Below are positions 1 to 11,213 of a stretch of DNA of 64,000 nt, in pieces. Position numbers and translations under genes: made by a program. The stretch is from positions 2,046,001 through 2,110,000 of the forward strand of contig JBAIAA010000599.1 in assembly GCA_037893245.1 (NCBI GenBank), written 5' to 3'. This DNA is from Crossaster papposus. Taxonomy: Eukaryota; Echinodermata; Asteroidea; Velatida; Solasteridae. The notes under the pieces are model-generated. The model was given only the letters and a program-made list of their open reading frames with translations, searched no databases and was not told the origin of the DNA. The stretch's first letter is position 1, and each line of letters starts with the position of its first letter.

Positions 1-413
1 CGTGGAAGGAGTCGTGTGCTGTCGTGGAGCTGGGATTGTGGTCTATATTATCCACAGCTGATGTGGTGAACACTCCACCGTGGAGCTTTGGGGGACAGAC
101 CACCTTCTCCGCCCGAAAGCGCTGGCAGACCCCGTTTCGCAGCTCAGCAGAGATCCGTAGCACTCTATCATAGAAAATGATGATCCCTAGTCCGGATACT
201 GTGCCAACCAGTTTCCTCTTTATCGTATGGGCATGAAGCAACCAAGATATATTGGCAAGGGATTATCTTGACTGATGCTGTATCGTCTGTGCCTGCACCT
301 CTCCTCTCATGCTTCAAACCGTTGTATTTGAGAAGTTGAGCTATTGTCACAGACGCCGATGCTGATTGTGAATCCCCCGAATTCTCATGATTTGTATTAT
401 GTATTAATTTCAC
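1..413 (-). pseudogene. Fragment of a widespread repeat-associated metazoan protein (family unnamed)
   Basis: On the minus strand the segment nearest the window edge reads through the motif VDNIDHNPSSTTAHDSFH, preceded by VVCPPKL and YDRVLRIS. I recognise this block from uncharacterised, high-copy proteins in marine invertebrates and fish; no function is known to me. The upstream part (about 240-413) encodes a related stretch containing TIAQLLKYN but in another frame, and LPIYLG between them lies in the third frame. At least two frameshifts are therefore needed to read the family through, and there is a TAA in the frame of the downstream block. The gene is also cut by the window start. I regard it as a decayed copy, probably carried by a mobile element. 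Confidence 0.6.
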
Positions 414-1400
414 GTAAATATTGGTATTGTATCAGTGGTTGTAGCATGATTTAGGGACCAATGACATCTTGGGATCCAACATAGCAGCAGGTGAATCGAA
501 TACTCAGTAGAACCATTCAATTCCTTGACCTTAAATGTGTACATCTAGATGCCAGAATCAAGTCTCTAGCTGACACAGAACCAGAGATATTGATAATTAG
601 ATTCTCACAAGCCTCCATTTTGAAACCCAATATGGCAGCTTTAACTTCAACTTAACTTCAGCAAATCAACTTCTAAGTAGAATTAGTCAATTCCTTGACC
701 TCAAATATGTACATCTAGACACTAAAATCAAGTCTGTAGCTGGAATAAACAATAAATATTGGCAAGTACAGATTTTCGAAAGCCGCCATTTTGAAAATCC
801 AATATCGCGTCCACTTGTATTGATTTGAAAGTGGTTCCATATCTGAAAATGTTTTCAAGATAATAATGTATCATTGTGCAAACTTTGGTGCTTCCATCAC
901 CAAATGCACAATTCTTATTAATTTGTTGCTATGCCGCTGCACTATCTGGTGTTTCATTATATTATTTTGTTGTAGGATAGAGAGAAAACCATAAAAGAAA
1001 TAATAAAAACAATGCAAGCCACTATATGTATGTATCTTTGTTGACCGTTGTTAGTTGCTGCTGTTTAACATTGTTGAAGTTATATGCAAAATGTTATTAT
1101 ACCGAATTGGTAACAAATATTGTTAAGTTTCAGTCTCAAAGCTTACTAATTATAAAATTATAAAATAATCATATGAAGCATTGTTCTCTGGAATGCTGTC
1201 GGCATCGCGAAAAAAATGCAACAGCTGATTTGTATTGTTACAAACAATGAAGATTACCATGAACATACACAAAATAACTGTGGAAACAGAAATCTCCATC
1301 CATTGTTTTCTTGAAAACATGCTCTGACTGACTTTGATAAAATGTTTACTAAAGTTTTTTTAAAAGTGTATTTTTGACGATTGGTTTGAACGAATGCCTT
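414..1400. repeat. Non-coding DNA with a diverged ~170-bp tandem duplication
   Basis: No coding region is visible. The stretch at about 500-670 recurs at about 670-815: both contain TCAATTCCTTGACC, then TGTACATCTAGA, then a segment ending with CCATTTTGAAA. The copies differ at many positions, so the duplication is old. The rest is AT-rich and featureless. Confidence 0.5.
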
Positions 1401-1407
1401 CTTATTT

Positions 1408-1857
1408 TTGTATAACTGTGACGGACCGAGCCGTCAGTATACCGCCTGGGTGGCAAACAAAAGGGGGTTGAGTCCCAAGCTTAGGCTGCGTTGGGAAGGA
1501 CCGTATATGATCCTGGACAAACTGTCGGACGTGACCTTCAGATTTCAGCTAAAGAGAGGCAGTAAACCTCGTGTTGTCCATTCGGACAGATTGAAGCCCT
1601 ATCTGGGTGAAGCTATCGAGCCGTGGAATCGACAGCTCAGGTCGAGTACACCAGTAAGCACGAATGTTGTGGAGACAAACCGAGAACGGGGTGGAGAAGA
1701 AAAATCCCAGGAACAGAGCCCGAGTGAAGCCGTACCAGAAGGGACTGGTGGAGACTGGTGCATCTGGTGGAGAACAAAGACGGTATCCGAGGAGACAGCA
1801 CCGTTTACCTGCCCGGTACCTGGACTGTTAGAGTACAGTTTGTTGTGTTCATATTAA
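1408..1857 (+). pseudogene. Ty3/gypsy pol C-terminus (integrase GPY/F-type end)
   Basis: The frame opens just after 1400 and includes GLSPKLRLRWEGPYMI, then LSDVTFRFQLKRG, then RVVHSDRLKPYLGE. This is the classical C-terminal end of Ty3/gypsy integrases, the GPY/F module that contacts DNA and host chromatin. The catalytic integrase core, RNase H and reverse transcriptase are absent upstream, so the element is 5'-truncated near 1410, where the sequence turns AT-rich and loses similarity. After the module comes a Glu/Ser/Pro-rich tail ending at TAA 1855-1857. A pyrimidine-rich tract ending TTTCCTACCAG (to about 1909) follows, which may be an acceptor site for the downstream zinc-finger ORF. Confidence 0.85.
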
Positions 1858-1937
1858 CTGATGTACTTATTCCTATTTGTTTTCTGTATTTTTGTCTTTC
1901 CTACCAGGGGGTGAAGCAGTGGACAGTGGAGCTGAGA

Positions 1938-2420
1938 ATGCCGCCAAAAGGGAGTCCTGCGAAGGGAAGGAAGATATTTTGCAATGCCTGTGGGCAAGGT
2001 TTCGAGCAGAAACAAGGCCTGTGGCGGCACAAGAAGAGCATACATGGCCCGAATGCTGATCTCTTCTGTAGAAGGTGTTCCTACCACTTCAACCGGAGAG
2101 ATAATCTCCACCGACACTATCGACAGCGCCATGCAGAGTACCTGAGGGAAGTAGACCAGATTGAGAGGAAAGCGGTGAGTCCTAAATCTGGTGACAAGGA
2201 GGTGAGGTCAACTACTCGCCGGGTGTTAAACAGAGAGGCACCATCCCGCTCCGCGGAGGAAGCCGAAGTGGGAATCCCGACGCCCAAGACAAGTACAGCC
2301 CCACCAGAGCATGCCAGCGGTGATGTGGCGATGATCAGAAAATCCCCAGGATTTTCTCCATGTCCTCTTGAAAGACATACTGTACAATACGACCTCTCAT
2401 TTCGAGACCCGGAGGCTTAA
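1938..2420 (+). CDS. C2H2 zinc-finger protein ORF downstream of gypsy pol
   Basis: The first ATG after the putative acceptor (1938) opens a 160-codon frame starting MPPKGSPAKGRK. It has two adjacent C2H2 fingers, FCNACGQGF..WRHKKSIH and FCRRCSYHF..LHRHYRQRH, each C-x2-C-x12-H-x4-H, followed by a polar tail. Small C2H2 ORFs placed after pol are, from memory, found in some invertebrate gypsy elements, so this is probably an accessory retrotransposon protein that binds nucleic acid and not a host gene. The last ~85 bp (2335-2420) overlap in antisense the terminal exon of the transposase gene on the other strand. The original C-terminus has therefore probably been replaced by the neighbouring transposon. 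Confidence 0.65.
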   Translation: MPPKGSPAKGRKIFCNACGQGFEQKQGLWRHKKSIHGPNADLFCRRCSYHFNRRDNLHRHYRQRHAEYLREVDQIERKAVSPKSGDKEVRSTTRRVLNREAPSRSAEEAEVGIPTPKTSTAPPEHASGDVAMIRKSPGFSPCPLERHTVQYDLSFRDPEA

Positions 2421-5400
2421 GCACGCACAAGACATCGGACCTTGGATGGGTATATATTTGTTCACCTTTGGCCCTATCTGGCCAGATAAATGTGCAGCGA
2501 GCAACCTTCTCCATGAACTTGAGGTTGACAGTCTGAGTCCCAACATTCTTCTTTACAACCTGTAAAATAAATACGTCTCAAATTAAGAATGCTGAAGTCC
2601 TAGCCAGGGAAACAACAGATATCGCTAAATATAAAACCAAAGGTATTCTCGTGGTTGGAATGACGTCACTAAGGGGCAAGCTGTCGATTACAACATACAT
2701 TAAATCTCACATTGTCTCCTTAGCGCTTAATGAAGAAGATAAACGAGGTTCCCAGATGTCCAACTGTGAGAATTTCAGCTATTGAAGAATTCAGTTTTGA
2801 GAAAGCACTGTGAAATTTGTACTTACAGCAGCAATATAGACTGTTTGAGGCATTCCCTTCCGGTTATCGTGGGACAGCATAACCGCCACATAGTCCCCCT
2901 CGTTGGGCGTTAATCTGTAAAGAAATACCATTGAACATGTCAACGTCCTAAAAAGGGTAATTATTTATACTTTTTCCAAAAGCGTTATCAGATTTACTTT
3001 TTTAATTATATTATATTATATTATATAATGACATTTTGTATGTCTAATGAAACATAGTACAGATTACATACATGTGTACATGTATATGATTGTATGAATT
3101 TAGAAACTTAATTGTTTGTGTATGAACCTTTTTTTCTTTTCCGGGTTGTCACCGTCACCCCCTGCCTGGTTGTCACCGTCACCCCCTGACTGGTTGTCAC
3201 CGCCACCCCCTGCCTGGTTGTCACCGTCTCCCTCTGCCTGGTTGTCACCGTCTCCCTCTGCCTGGTTGTCACCGTCTCCCTCTGCCTGGATGTCACCGTC
3301 TTCCTCTGTCTGGTTGTCACCATCTCCATCTTTCTGATCAGCCAGTTTCTTGTTCTGGTTTTTGGTAGTAGGCATACTTGTACCTGTGTATATTAAAAAC
3401 AATAAAATCTAAATAAATAACCATATTTGTGTTTAAAATTTGTAGCTGTAACATGCACATGGTTGTAGTTCACCAAGTTGAGAAATGCCTTACATTTTAG
3501 CATCATTTTTTTATGTTATTTCAATTATTTATTCAGTTATCTTGTTTTATAACTCGATACATCCTTCTCCCTGTACTTTAAAAAAACTTTACCTAAAGAA
3601 AATTATTTTATTAAATGTACTTGTATAATAAATCTCCACTGTTTACCCTAAAGTGTATCTGTATTTACCTTTTTCCAAGACAGACCTCTTTCCAGTTGTT
3701 CACATAGGCTATATTAGAACATGTTCCATTATTGTTAAGGCAGTATGCGCAGAAGCACGACAGGTTTCTGATAGCCACAACACCTTGCTTTACAGTTTTG
3801 ATGCAATGCAGAGACATCGTCCCCTTTACTGTTTCTACTACACGGTCCTTGCGTGTACGGTCAATAGTTTCACTCGGAATATGAAATACTGACCGCCGAT
3901 GATGACAGCACTCGTCGAAGCGTGGTTCTTTGACAAGATTTGCAGTACAAAACTCAAATAGCTCCTTGGCATTGCTGATGACGGCTTTGCCCGTCTTCAC
4001 AGCACTGGTGGCATTACGTTTGACAACTGCACTCTCGCCATCACTGGCACCTTTTCCATGTCGAGACCCAGAATAGCTATGCTCAATGGACACACCAAAA
4101 TCATCGAGAGCATAACTGATATCCGAGATTGGACCTTTCGACTTGTATTGTTGGCCACATCCATCTGAAAACCTGTATAGCTTGCTGAGGTTTGGAACCC
4201 TAGATATGAGGTGTTGAATGGCCTTCTTGTTGAATTCATTAACGGCGTGGTAATCATGTGTCAAGTCATTGGAGATAAACACAAGTAACTCGGTTACCAG
4301 CTTTTCGCAAGTGGGTACTTCACATTTGTAGTAGGCAACTGTAGGATGTACTGTAGCCGAATTCTGAGACCAGTAGGCCGACTGTACTTCGTCCTGGTAA
4401 CCACATTTGTAGTTTTCTGCAAAATCCATAATGCAGAGTGCTGTGTTTTCTGGAAGGTGCGTCTTCAGTTGGGACAGCTGCTTATCCTGCCATTCTTTAT
4501 TGAACAGATGTCTTGCAAAAGGTTTAGCCTCTTCCTTCAGCTCTGTTGTAAGTGTCTTAATTGTCCCATGAACATTCACGAGTGCCCTCTTCTTGACCAT
4601 TGATGTTTTATTTTTCTTCATGCATTGTGTGGTTACTACTTTCCACATCTTCCAGCTAACAGCTGTATTTTCCACTGCTTTTAGTGCTGCAAGATGCAAA
4701 TCCAATTTGTTTATACCACATTTTCTGCAACTTCTGTCGACACAAGCCGTCTTGTTGAATTCCTCATCTCGGATGCACAGTGTATTGCGAGCCAAGTCAT
4801 AGTGGTCTTTTATCATGGTGTCTGAATGTGCGGCCGAGAGGTGATAGTTTACTACTTTTAATTTTAAGTTCACATTCTCACAATATTCACATAGACATCC
4901 CCTGTATTTAGCCTCCTTCATTTTTTTCACGTGGCGTGGGCGATGTTTGAAGAAGTTGGCTGCACCGACTTTGATATCTGGCTGTTCTTTCTGAAATTCA
5001 CTGTACAGTGAAGAAATGGACCTGTCCAAGATGCTCGCTGGCAATCCAGTTTTTTTACTAACCAGCTTCTTGTCCGGAATTTTTGTAGCGCTGCAATCAT
5101 AGAAGTTGTGAATCCTTTCGATGGTGGATTGAGGTAATTTACGACGTCCCGCCCTTCGTTTTTTTGCTTTCTGTAGCAACTTTCTGCTTACTCCAAACTT
5201 ACTAGCTGTTTTACGTTGCAGTCGGTACTCCTTCATGGCTGACAAAGAGGATGCCAAGGCCTTTCGCTTATGTGATGTATGCTCTTCAGCTAGTCCAGAA
5301 GATACAACTTCGAAAACTGCCTTGTGAAATTTGCCATCTGTGCATATCCCCGCTTCCCTAAATGCAGTTTGTTTACAAGGACTGGCTTTGGATATGAGAT

Positions 5401-6244
5401 CGATAGTTGTGCTGACAAAACTTGCATGTTGCCTTGGCATCTTATTGTTCATCCTTTGATAGCTTTTCTTTCGTGCAGCTTCTGATCTTTTATCTTCTAG
5501 AATTTCCAGCTCATCTATTTTATTTTGAAGTCTGGTCTCCTTTTCTTTCAAACGTCTTTCTAGCATGTTCAGTTCTTTTTTCTTTGCAACCAGTTCCCCT
5601 TCCAATTGCAGATTTCTTTTCAAAGATACTGTTTCAGCATATCTTTCTCTTCTTCTTCGCAATATCTCTCGTTTTTGTTTTCCTGACAATCGATCCCTCT
5701 GATCCCGCTTTCTTAACCTGTCTTTCAACTTCTGGTTTCTGGTTGTAGGTTTTTCTGCTCTCATGCCGTTTTATTTTTCTTCCTTTCGCTTTGCTCGCAG
5801 TTTCCTCATTCTGGCAGCAGCAGTAACATTATTTCTTCTTTTTTTCTCCACCAACTTTTCCAATTTCAGCCTTTCCTCGGCTGAACAATTTCGCTTGGTC
5901 CGCAAGTCCCGTTCGGCAAGAGACATGTTTATTCTATCAAGCTTGTTTTGTATTTTCTGCCCATTAAGCAACTTCTGGTATTTGTCTGGATCGTTTTGCT
6001 TCATCTTATCTCTCCAACTCTTGGATTTTGACTTTGAAGTACTTGCAACACTGCTGGCCCGTTTGTTGGATTTGCGTGCTGATCGTTTTCGTTTGGATGC
6101 ATTTTCTCTGTTTGTTGTCTTCTTTAATTTAGCAGTATTCAATTTTTTCTGTTTCTGTTTTGACCTGGATGTACTACTAGGCTGGCCATGTTCATCATCT
6201 TGCCTGTGTTGGCACCTTATCCGCAGTTTAAACGGAAGTGGCAT
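2335..6244 (-). pseudogene. DDE/RNase H-like transposase gene, three exons, one in-frame stop
   Basis: Exon 1 is 6244-3669, exon 2 is 2914-2827, exon 3 is 2559-2335; all junctions are GT-AG and join in frame (phase 2, then phase 0). Exon 1 begins MPLPFKLRIRC and has a very basic, coiled-coil-like N-terminus. A Cys-pair region follows (CLCEYC..., CRKCG), then candidate catalytic blocks IMDFAENY and FSDGCGQQYK and the motif GSRHGKGASDGESAVVKR, a signature I associate with uncharacterised high-copy invertebrate transposases. Exons 2-3 supply LTPNEGDYVAVML, VYIAAVVKKN, CTFIWPD and SDVLCVLKPPG, a typical C-terminal module ending at TGA 2335-2337. A single TAA (5771-5773) lies in frame between codon 157 and a downstream ATG at 5764; without it the protein would be about 960 residues. 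I cannot assign a superfamily. It could still be expressed from the second ATG as a protein of about 800 residues. Confidence 0.75.
3140..3335. repeat. 24-bp minisatellite in transposase intron
   Basis: About eight copies of a 24-bp unit containing CCTGGTTGTCACCGTC lie within the intron between exons 1 and 2 of the transposase. It is open on both strands (Gly-Asp-Asn-Gln-rich on minus), but neither frame continues the transposase frame across a splice site, so I treat it as intronic. Confidence 0.8.
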
Positions 6245-6274
6245 AATGAATTAGTGCCCAAATCACCTAACCCG

Positions 6275-6365
6275 AAAAAAAAAAAAAAAAAAAAAAGTAA
6301 ATACAAATAAATAAAGAAATAGATCTTGGACTAACCCCCCCCTCCCCCCACCCCCCACCAAGAAA
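6275..6365. repeat. Poly-A and poly-C tracts beside the transposase start
   Basis: A run of 20 or more A at 6277-6297 and a C-rich stretch at 6336-6358 lie just upstream of the transposase start. They may mark an element end, but I could not find matching terminal inverted repeats at 2.3 and 6.3 kb. Confidence 0.4.
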
Positions 6366-6698
6366 AATAATAAATATTATTAAGAGTAATGCATTGTAAT
6401 TGCAACATTCCTATCACAGTTGGGTTACGAGTCACAACACAATAAAGATCAGGTAAGTAATAACATTTATCATTGTTGAACATTTGCTCTCACACCAAAA
6501 CTTTGTTAAATAAAATTCCTAATATTATTAGAGATGATAAAAAACAACTCTTCTTTATGATAAAACCGAAAAAATAGGACATAAAATCATTCAACACACT
6601 CGCAAATGGATGAAAAATATTGTTCACCCCCATCATTTATCGATCATTCCGCCCAGATAAGGTTTTGTGTCTCAGTTGCGTTAATAAAAGGGAGCATG

Positions 6699-6832
6699 CA
6701 CAACTCGACTGGAGGCACAACTCAACTCAGGACAACTCGACCGCGCGCTATATGCATCGTGCATAAAATACCGCGCTGTGCGTGCACTTACCGTAACGGT
6801 CGAGTTGTCCAAAGTCGAGTTGTGTCCCACCG
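6699..6832. mobile_element. Small hairpin element with CACAACTCGACT ends
   Basis: The left side contains CACAACTCGACT and then GGACAACTCGACCG. The right side contains CGGTCGAGTTGTCC and then AGTCGAGTTGTG, so the roughly 130-bp unit folds on itself. The loop is CpG-rich. It looks like a short MITE. No target duplication was identified. Confidence 0.45.
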
Positions 6833-7658
6833 GTCGCGTTGCACGAAATTCGTGAAAAAAAGAAAAACAAATCTAAAATACGGACGTTTTAACTTATTAA
6901 TAAACCATTGAACACTAAACCAAAACTAAATGGGTTGAATCTTGTAAATGGATGTTTATTAAGGAGATTTGTTTGTTCACGAATGCAAAAATAACATCAA
7001 AAGGTCTCAATTGAACCATGGAGGAATAAGAGCAGATTGAACATGCGTAACAATGACACTGGTGTCTCAATGACGGTGTTAAAAAAACTACATAATTTGT
7101 TGGATACGATGATTTTTTACGATCTGAAGAACACAATTATGAATTCCTTTGTGCATTTTGACAACAGTTTTACTGCAATATGTTCAAAGAGAAGGGAAAA
7201 GTTTGTTACTATAATTGCTTTTGTGAGGAATTCTTCCATTTACGGTCATTCAAAGTGAACACGTAATGAGACACGAACAAAAATAGTGTCGCAATGGCGT
7301 TGTATAGGACTCGCCGTAGTTGAATTGTAGTTTTGGGCGATTGGGTGCAAGAAATTCATCGTAGTTTTTCAGGCTGGAATAGGTATGACCTTAATTTTGT
7401 TTGTCACTGCAAGAAAATAGTAACATTCAAAATTATATTCAGATTGATCATGGACAATATACTTACCCTGCAACTCGGGAAAACTACGTACAGTACGGCC
7501 CGAAATTAAGTGAACTCCGCGCGTGGCATCACGCACGGTCAGAGCTACTCCTCGCGTGGCACCACGCATGGAATTAGCTATCCCGCACGTGAATGAGGCT
7601 CATTATCGAGAGGGCATTATAAATGGTTCGTCCAAACACGCAAGGGATTACCGCAGAG

Positions 7659-8617
7659 CCACGCGAGGGACCGCGCGAGGGCCGCGCGAGGGACCCGCGA
7701 GGGACCACGCGAGGGACCACGCGAGGGACCACGCGAGGGACCACGCGAGGGACCACGCGAGGGACCACGCGAGGGACCACGCGAGGGACCACGCGAGGGA
7801 CCACGCGAGGGACCACGCGAGGGACCACGCGAGGGACCACGCGAGGGACCACGCGAGGGACCACGCGAGGGACCACGCGAGGGACCACGCGAGGGACCAC
7901 GCGAGGGACCACGCGAGGGACCACGCGAGGGACCACGCGAGGGACCACGCGAGGGACCACGCGAGGGACCACGCGAGGGACCACGCGAGGGACCACGCGA
8001 GGGACCACGCGAGGGACCACGCGAGGGACCACGCGAGGGACCACGCGAGGGACCACGCGAGGGACCACGCGAGGGACCACGCGAGGGACCACGCGAGGGA
8101 CCACGCGAGGGACCACGCGAGGGACCACGCGAGGGACCACGCGAGGGACCACGCGAGGGACCACGCGAGGGACCACGCGAGGGACCACGCGAGGGACCAC
8201 GCGAGGGACCACGCGAGGGACCACGCGAGGGACCACGCGAGGGACCACGCGAGGGACCACGCGAGGGACCACGCGAGGGACCACGCGAGGGACCACGCGA
8301 GGGACCACGCGAGGGACCACGCGAGGGACCACGCGAGGGACCACGCGAGGGACCACGCGAGGGACCACGCGAGGGACCACGCGAGGGACCACGCGAGGGA
8401 CCACGCGAGGGACCACGCGAGGGACCACGCGAGGGACCACGCGAGGGACCACGCGAGGGACCACGCGAGGGACCACGCGAGGGACCACGCGAGGGACCAC
8501 GCGAGGGACCACGCGAGGGACCACGCGAGGGACCACGCGAGGGACCACGCGAGGGACCACGCGAGGGACCACGCGAGGGACCACGCGAGGGACCACGCGA
8601 GGGACCACGCGAGGGAC
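7659..8617. repeat. 12-bp minisatellite, about 76 perfect copies
   Basis: After four imperfect units the 12-bp word CCACGCGAGGGA is repeated without a single change from about 7700 to 8617. Because 12 is a multiple of 3 and the unit has no stop in most frames, long ORFs arise on both strands (Asp-His-Ala-Arg, Gly-Thr-Thr-Arg, Val-Val-Pro-Arg, Trp-Ser-Leu-Ala tetrapeptides). Perfect identity argues for very recent expansion or active homogenisation, and each unit has two CpGs. The flanks (7520-7660) contain looser relatives such as CGCGTGGCA. Confidence 0.9.
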
Positions 8618-8619
8618 CT

Positions 8620-9411
8620 GATTACTTTCGTGTACAAACATGTACATTCACTCAGTAAAGTAGTTCGGTATTCGATAGTGACCGAGTGTTCAGCTTCTTT
8701 AGAAATTGCTTCTTTTGTGGTCTACAGCTTGGCGGCGTTACAAAGTAAACATGTGGTCGGAATTCAGGGAATAAAATTGTATTCCGGAGCAACAAAATAT
8801 GCTGCGGTTTGGGTAGCATTTGTGAAATCCGTACAGCTGGGAATATATACAACATCCTTCGTAATTCAGCTTCACAGCTGCCAGTAAGGATGATTATTAT
8901 AATATTCTTGTCACTGTTGTGTGTTGTTTTTATTACAATTTCACTAATATTTATCGGATCGGAGTTAAATTTACACAGTGCTTATTTATCCACTAGGGTA
9001 ACAATTTGGCAAAGTTTGGAGGATTTCGAAAAAATTTGGATTTCGCGACTTGGTCGATATTTACAGACGAGCGCTCTTAAGCTCCTGAACTGCACTCAAA
9101 GGCAATGTAATACAATAGTGTTACATATTATGGCATGGTCTCGTTATTGACTGTGTGTCCCCCCCCCCCCCCCCCCCCCCGCCCTGTACCTACCCACATC
9201 GAAAATAAACCATCCCATAAAAAAGAAACGTCCAATCTTGTTCTTCCCTTTTAACAATGGGTGTAATTGTATGCCACAAAGTGACATTTCCCAGCCTATT
9301 GAAATTCCAAAGTGGTCGGCCACATGTTGGCCGGCTTCTACTAAGTAGTACATTTTGTAGGTCAGCTGTCAATTATTGTCTGGATTTCTTGCCCCTATTG
9401 GAATTTATTTA
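8620..9411. other. Non-coding interval with a long poly-C tract
   Basis: I see no gene. A pure C run of more than 20 bases begins at about 9159. Short open frames here have no recognisable domain. Confidence 0.4.
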
Positions 9412-9777
9412 GAAAATACTCCCGAATAATTCTCCCGTGGTTTTACTTTATTCCTCTTGCACGATAAAGCGTTTATTATGTAAAATTACACCACAGAACC
9501 ATTATACATTAAAAAATGTAACAAGATCTTACAATTTCCACGAAATAGAACGTTTTTGTTAAAGACAAGAAAAACGGAAAATAAATCGTATTTGGAAAAT
9601 ACTCCCGAATAATTCTCCCGTGTTTTTACTTTATTCCTCTTGCACGATAAAGCGTTTATTATGTAAAATTACACCACAGAACCATTATAAATTAAAAAAT
9701 GTAACAAGATCTTACAATTTCCTCGAAATATAACGTTTTTGTTAAAGACAAGAAAAACGGAAAATAAATCGTATTAA
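9412..9777. repeat. Tandem duplication, 183-bp unit
   Basis: Two copies (9412-9594 and 9595-9777) are nearly identical, sharing CTCCCGAATAATTCTCCCGT at the start and ACGGAAAATAAATCGTATT at the end with only a handful of substitutions. A third weak echo of the terminal AAATCGTATTATT occurs near 9980. Non-coding. Confidence 0.85.
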
Positions 9778-10877
9778 ATTTCCCCCTTAAATCTGTTTGA
9801 AAAATGTTTAGAAGCTCAAAATAATAGGTGTTAAGGTTCCGTTTCCTTTTTTTCCCTTTTTTTTTAAAAACAATGAAACCAGAAATAAATGTTAATAAAT
9901 AAACCTGGAATTTATTTCGCTAGCCTCGTAATTTAATGGTCAGGTGTATGTCGATTTTAGATATCAGAAAAACTAAGAATAAATCGTATTATTATTTATC
10001 CCTGAAATCGGTTGGGGACATTTTAGAAGTTCATTCAAATAAGTCTTTAAGTATCCTTTCTCTTTTTTCTTTCTTTAAAAACAAGGACAATAACATAATT
10101 AACATTAGGAATATAACCTTTAAATTTTTACATCTTAATACATTTTGTAAATAAGTACGGCAAACTTTTGCAAAATTACTTACAGCCAATTTAATGACCA
10201 TTGGTTGGGTCTAGAGATAAATAAATTCGCTCCCGAAATACACCGACCAGGGCCTTTTAAATAAATTCTGTATCTGCCTGGCAAGGGTTGGCGTAAAGTA
10301 AATACAATGTATCTTTGTTGGAGATAAGCGGGCCTGGAAGCGGGCCTCAGAAGAAATTCAACACCAAATGGCAATGACAATTTTTTTAACTGGACTTCAG
10401 GATTGGATAACAATCTGTCACTGGGGAAGTGGTGTAGCGGTGCCGAGGCTTTGGATGTTGGTCTTTTCAAGAAACTTGGTCGGGTCATCGTAATCTTTCA
10501 TGAACTGGTATTGCGATTTTCGATGAAATCTGCCTATGATTTTCAAGACAATGGTACTCAGTTACCAGTGACCATAGGCCTGCGATGTAGGTGTCAGAAG
10601 AAAGCTTGTAGCTCCTTCTTTCTGATATTGATTTCAGTTTTTCCATGAAATATATACTTTCGGAATTATGGCCATTTTCCGGTGGGTTTCGTTTTTTTAG
10701 GTTCACCCTGTATAGGTAGAATAACGAGCAATGGAAGCTATTTTGAAAATTTTGAAAATTGGGTATTGTTTTTTCTACTTTTTAAAGGAATAATATAAAA
10801 GGATGACATTGTCACACAGTCGTAATATGTCATGAAAAAAAGAGGAATTTTTGGGCCATTACAGATTTGGCCTTCAA
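9778..10877. other. Non-coding interval
   Basis: AT-rich sequence without a supportable gene. A short stretch near 10430-10480 (GTGGTGTAGCGGT) resembles a tRNA A box, but I cannot find a matching B box, so a SINE is not claimed. Confidence 0.3.
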
Positions 10878-11122
10878 CCAGTTCGCGCCGGGATTATTTT
10901 AACATCACCGAGCTGAGGGGCGGGATTATTTTTAACGAAACCCGAAGCGGGTTCAGGCCGATAGTGCCGGGAAGCACACCCACGCATTATTGGCCTTGCT
11001 CGCTGCTGACCGACATTTCCGAACTTGAACTTGGCATGTCTATGCGTCATCCGTTTGGGGAAAACTTTGGGGAGAATTTGGGGAAATGTTTGCGTTTATA
11101 TACGTCATCCGGCGCGAACTGG
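10878..11122. mobile_element. MITE of the CCAGTTCGCGCCGG family (TTAA type), copy 1
   Basis: The ends are CCAGTTCGCGCCGG and its complement CCGGCGCGAACTGG. The right flank is TTAA; the left is TTCAA, a mutated TTAA. The interior matches the other copies (ACGAAACCCGAAGCGGGTTC, GCTCGCTGCTGACCGACATT). TTAA flanks with CC/GG ends point to a piggyBac-like or other TTAA-specific superfamily. Confidence 0.75.
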
Positions 11123-11213
11123 TTAACAAAATATATAGGTAGAATAACAAGCAATGAAAGCCAGTTTGAAAAATTTGAAAATTGATAGTTATTCTTCTGA
11201 TCAAATGTTTTGG

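Noticed and set aside
3100-3402. Gly-Asp-Asn-Gln repeat protein on the minus strand
   Set aside because: It lies in the intron between transposase exons; its frame does not connect to either exon and the repeat explains the open frame.
5765-5773. Programmed read-through of the TAA in the transposase
   Set aside because: TAA is the least permissive stop and no supporting context was identified; a plain nonsense mutation or downstream start is simpler.
5422-6254. Plus-strand hydrophobic ORFs opposite the transposase start
   Set aside because: Complement of a Lys/Arg-rich coiled-coil region; no independent support.
7523-8887. Long ORFs (up to 454 codons) through the 12-bp repeat on both strands
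   Set aside because: They arise because the repeat period is a multiple of three without stops; there is no start context, splice context or domain outside the repeat.
10180-10490. Possible SINE or small ORF near 10.4 kb
   Set aside because: Only an A-box-like word; no B box, tail or target duplication.
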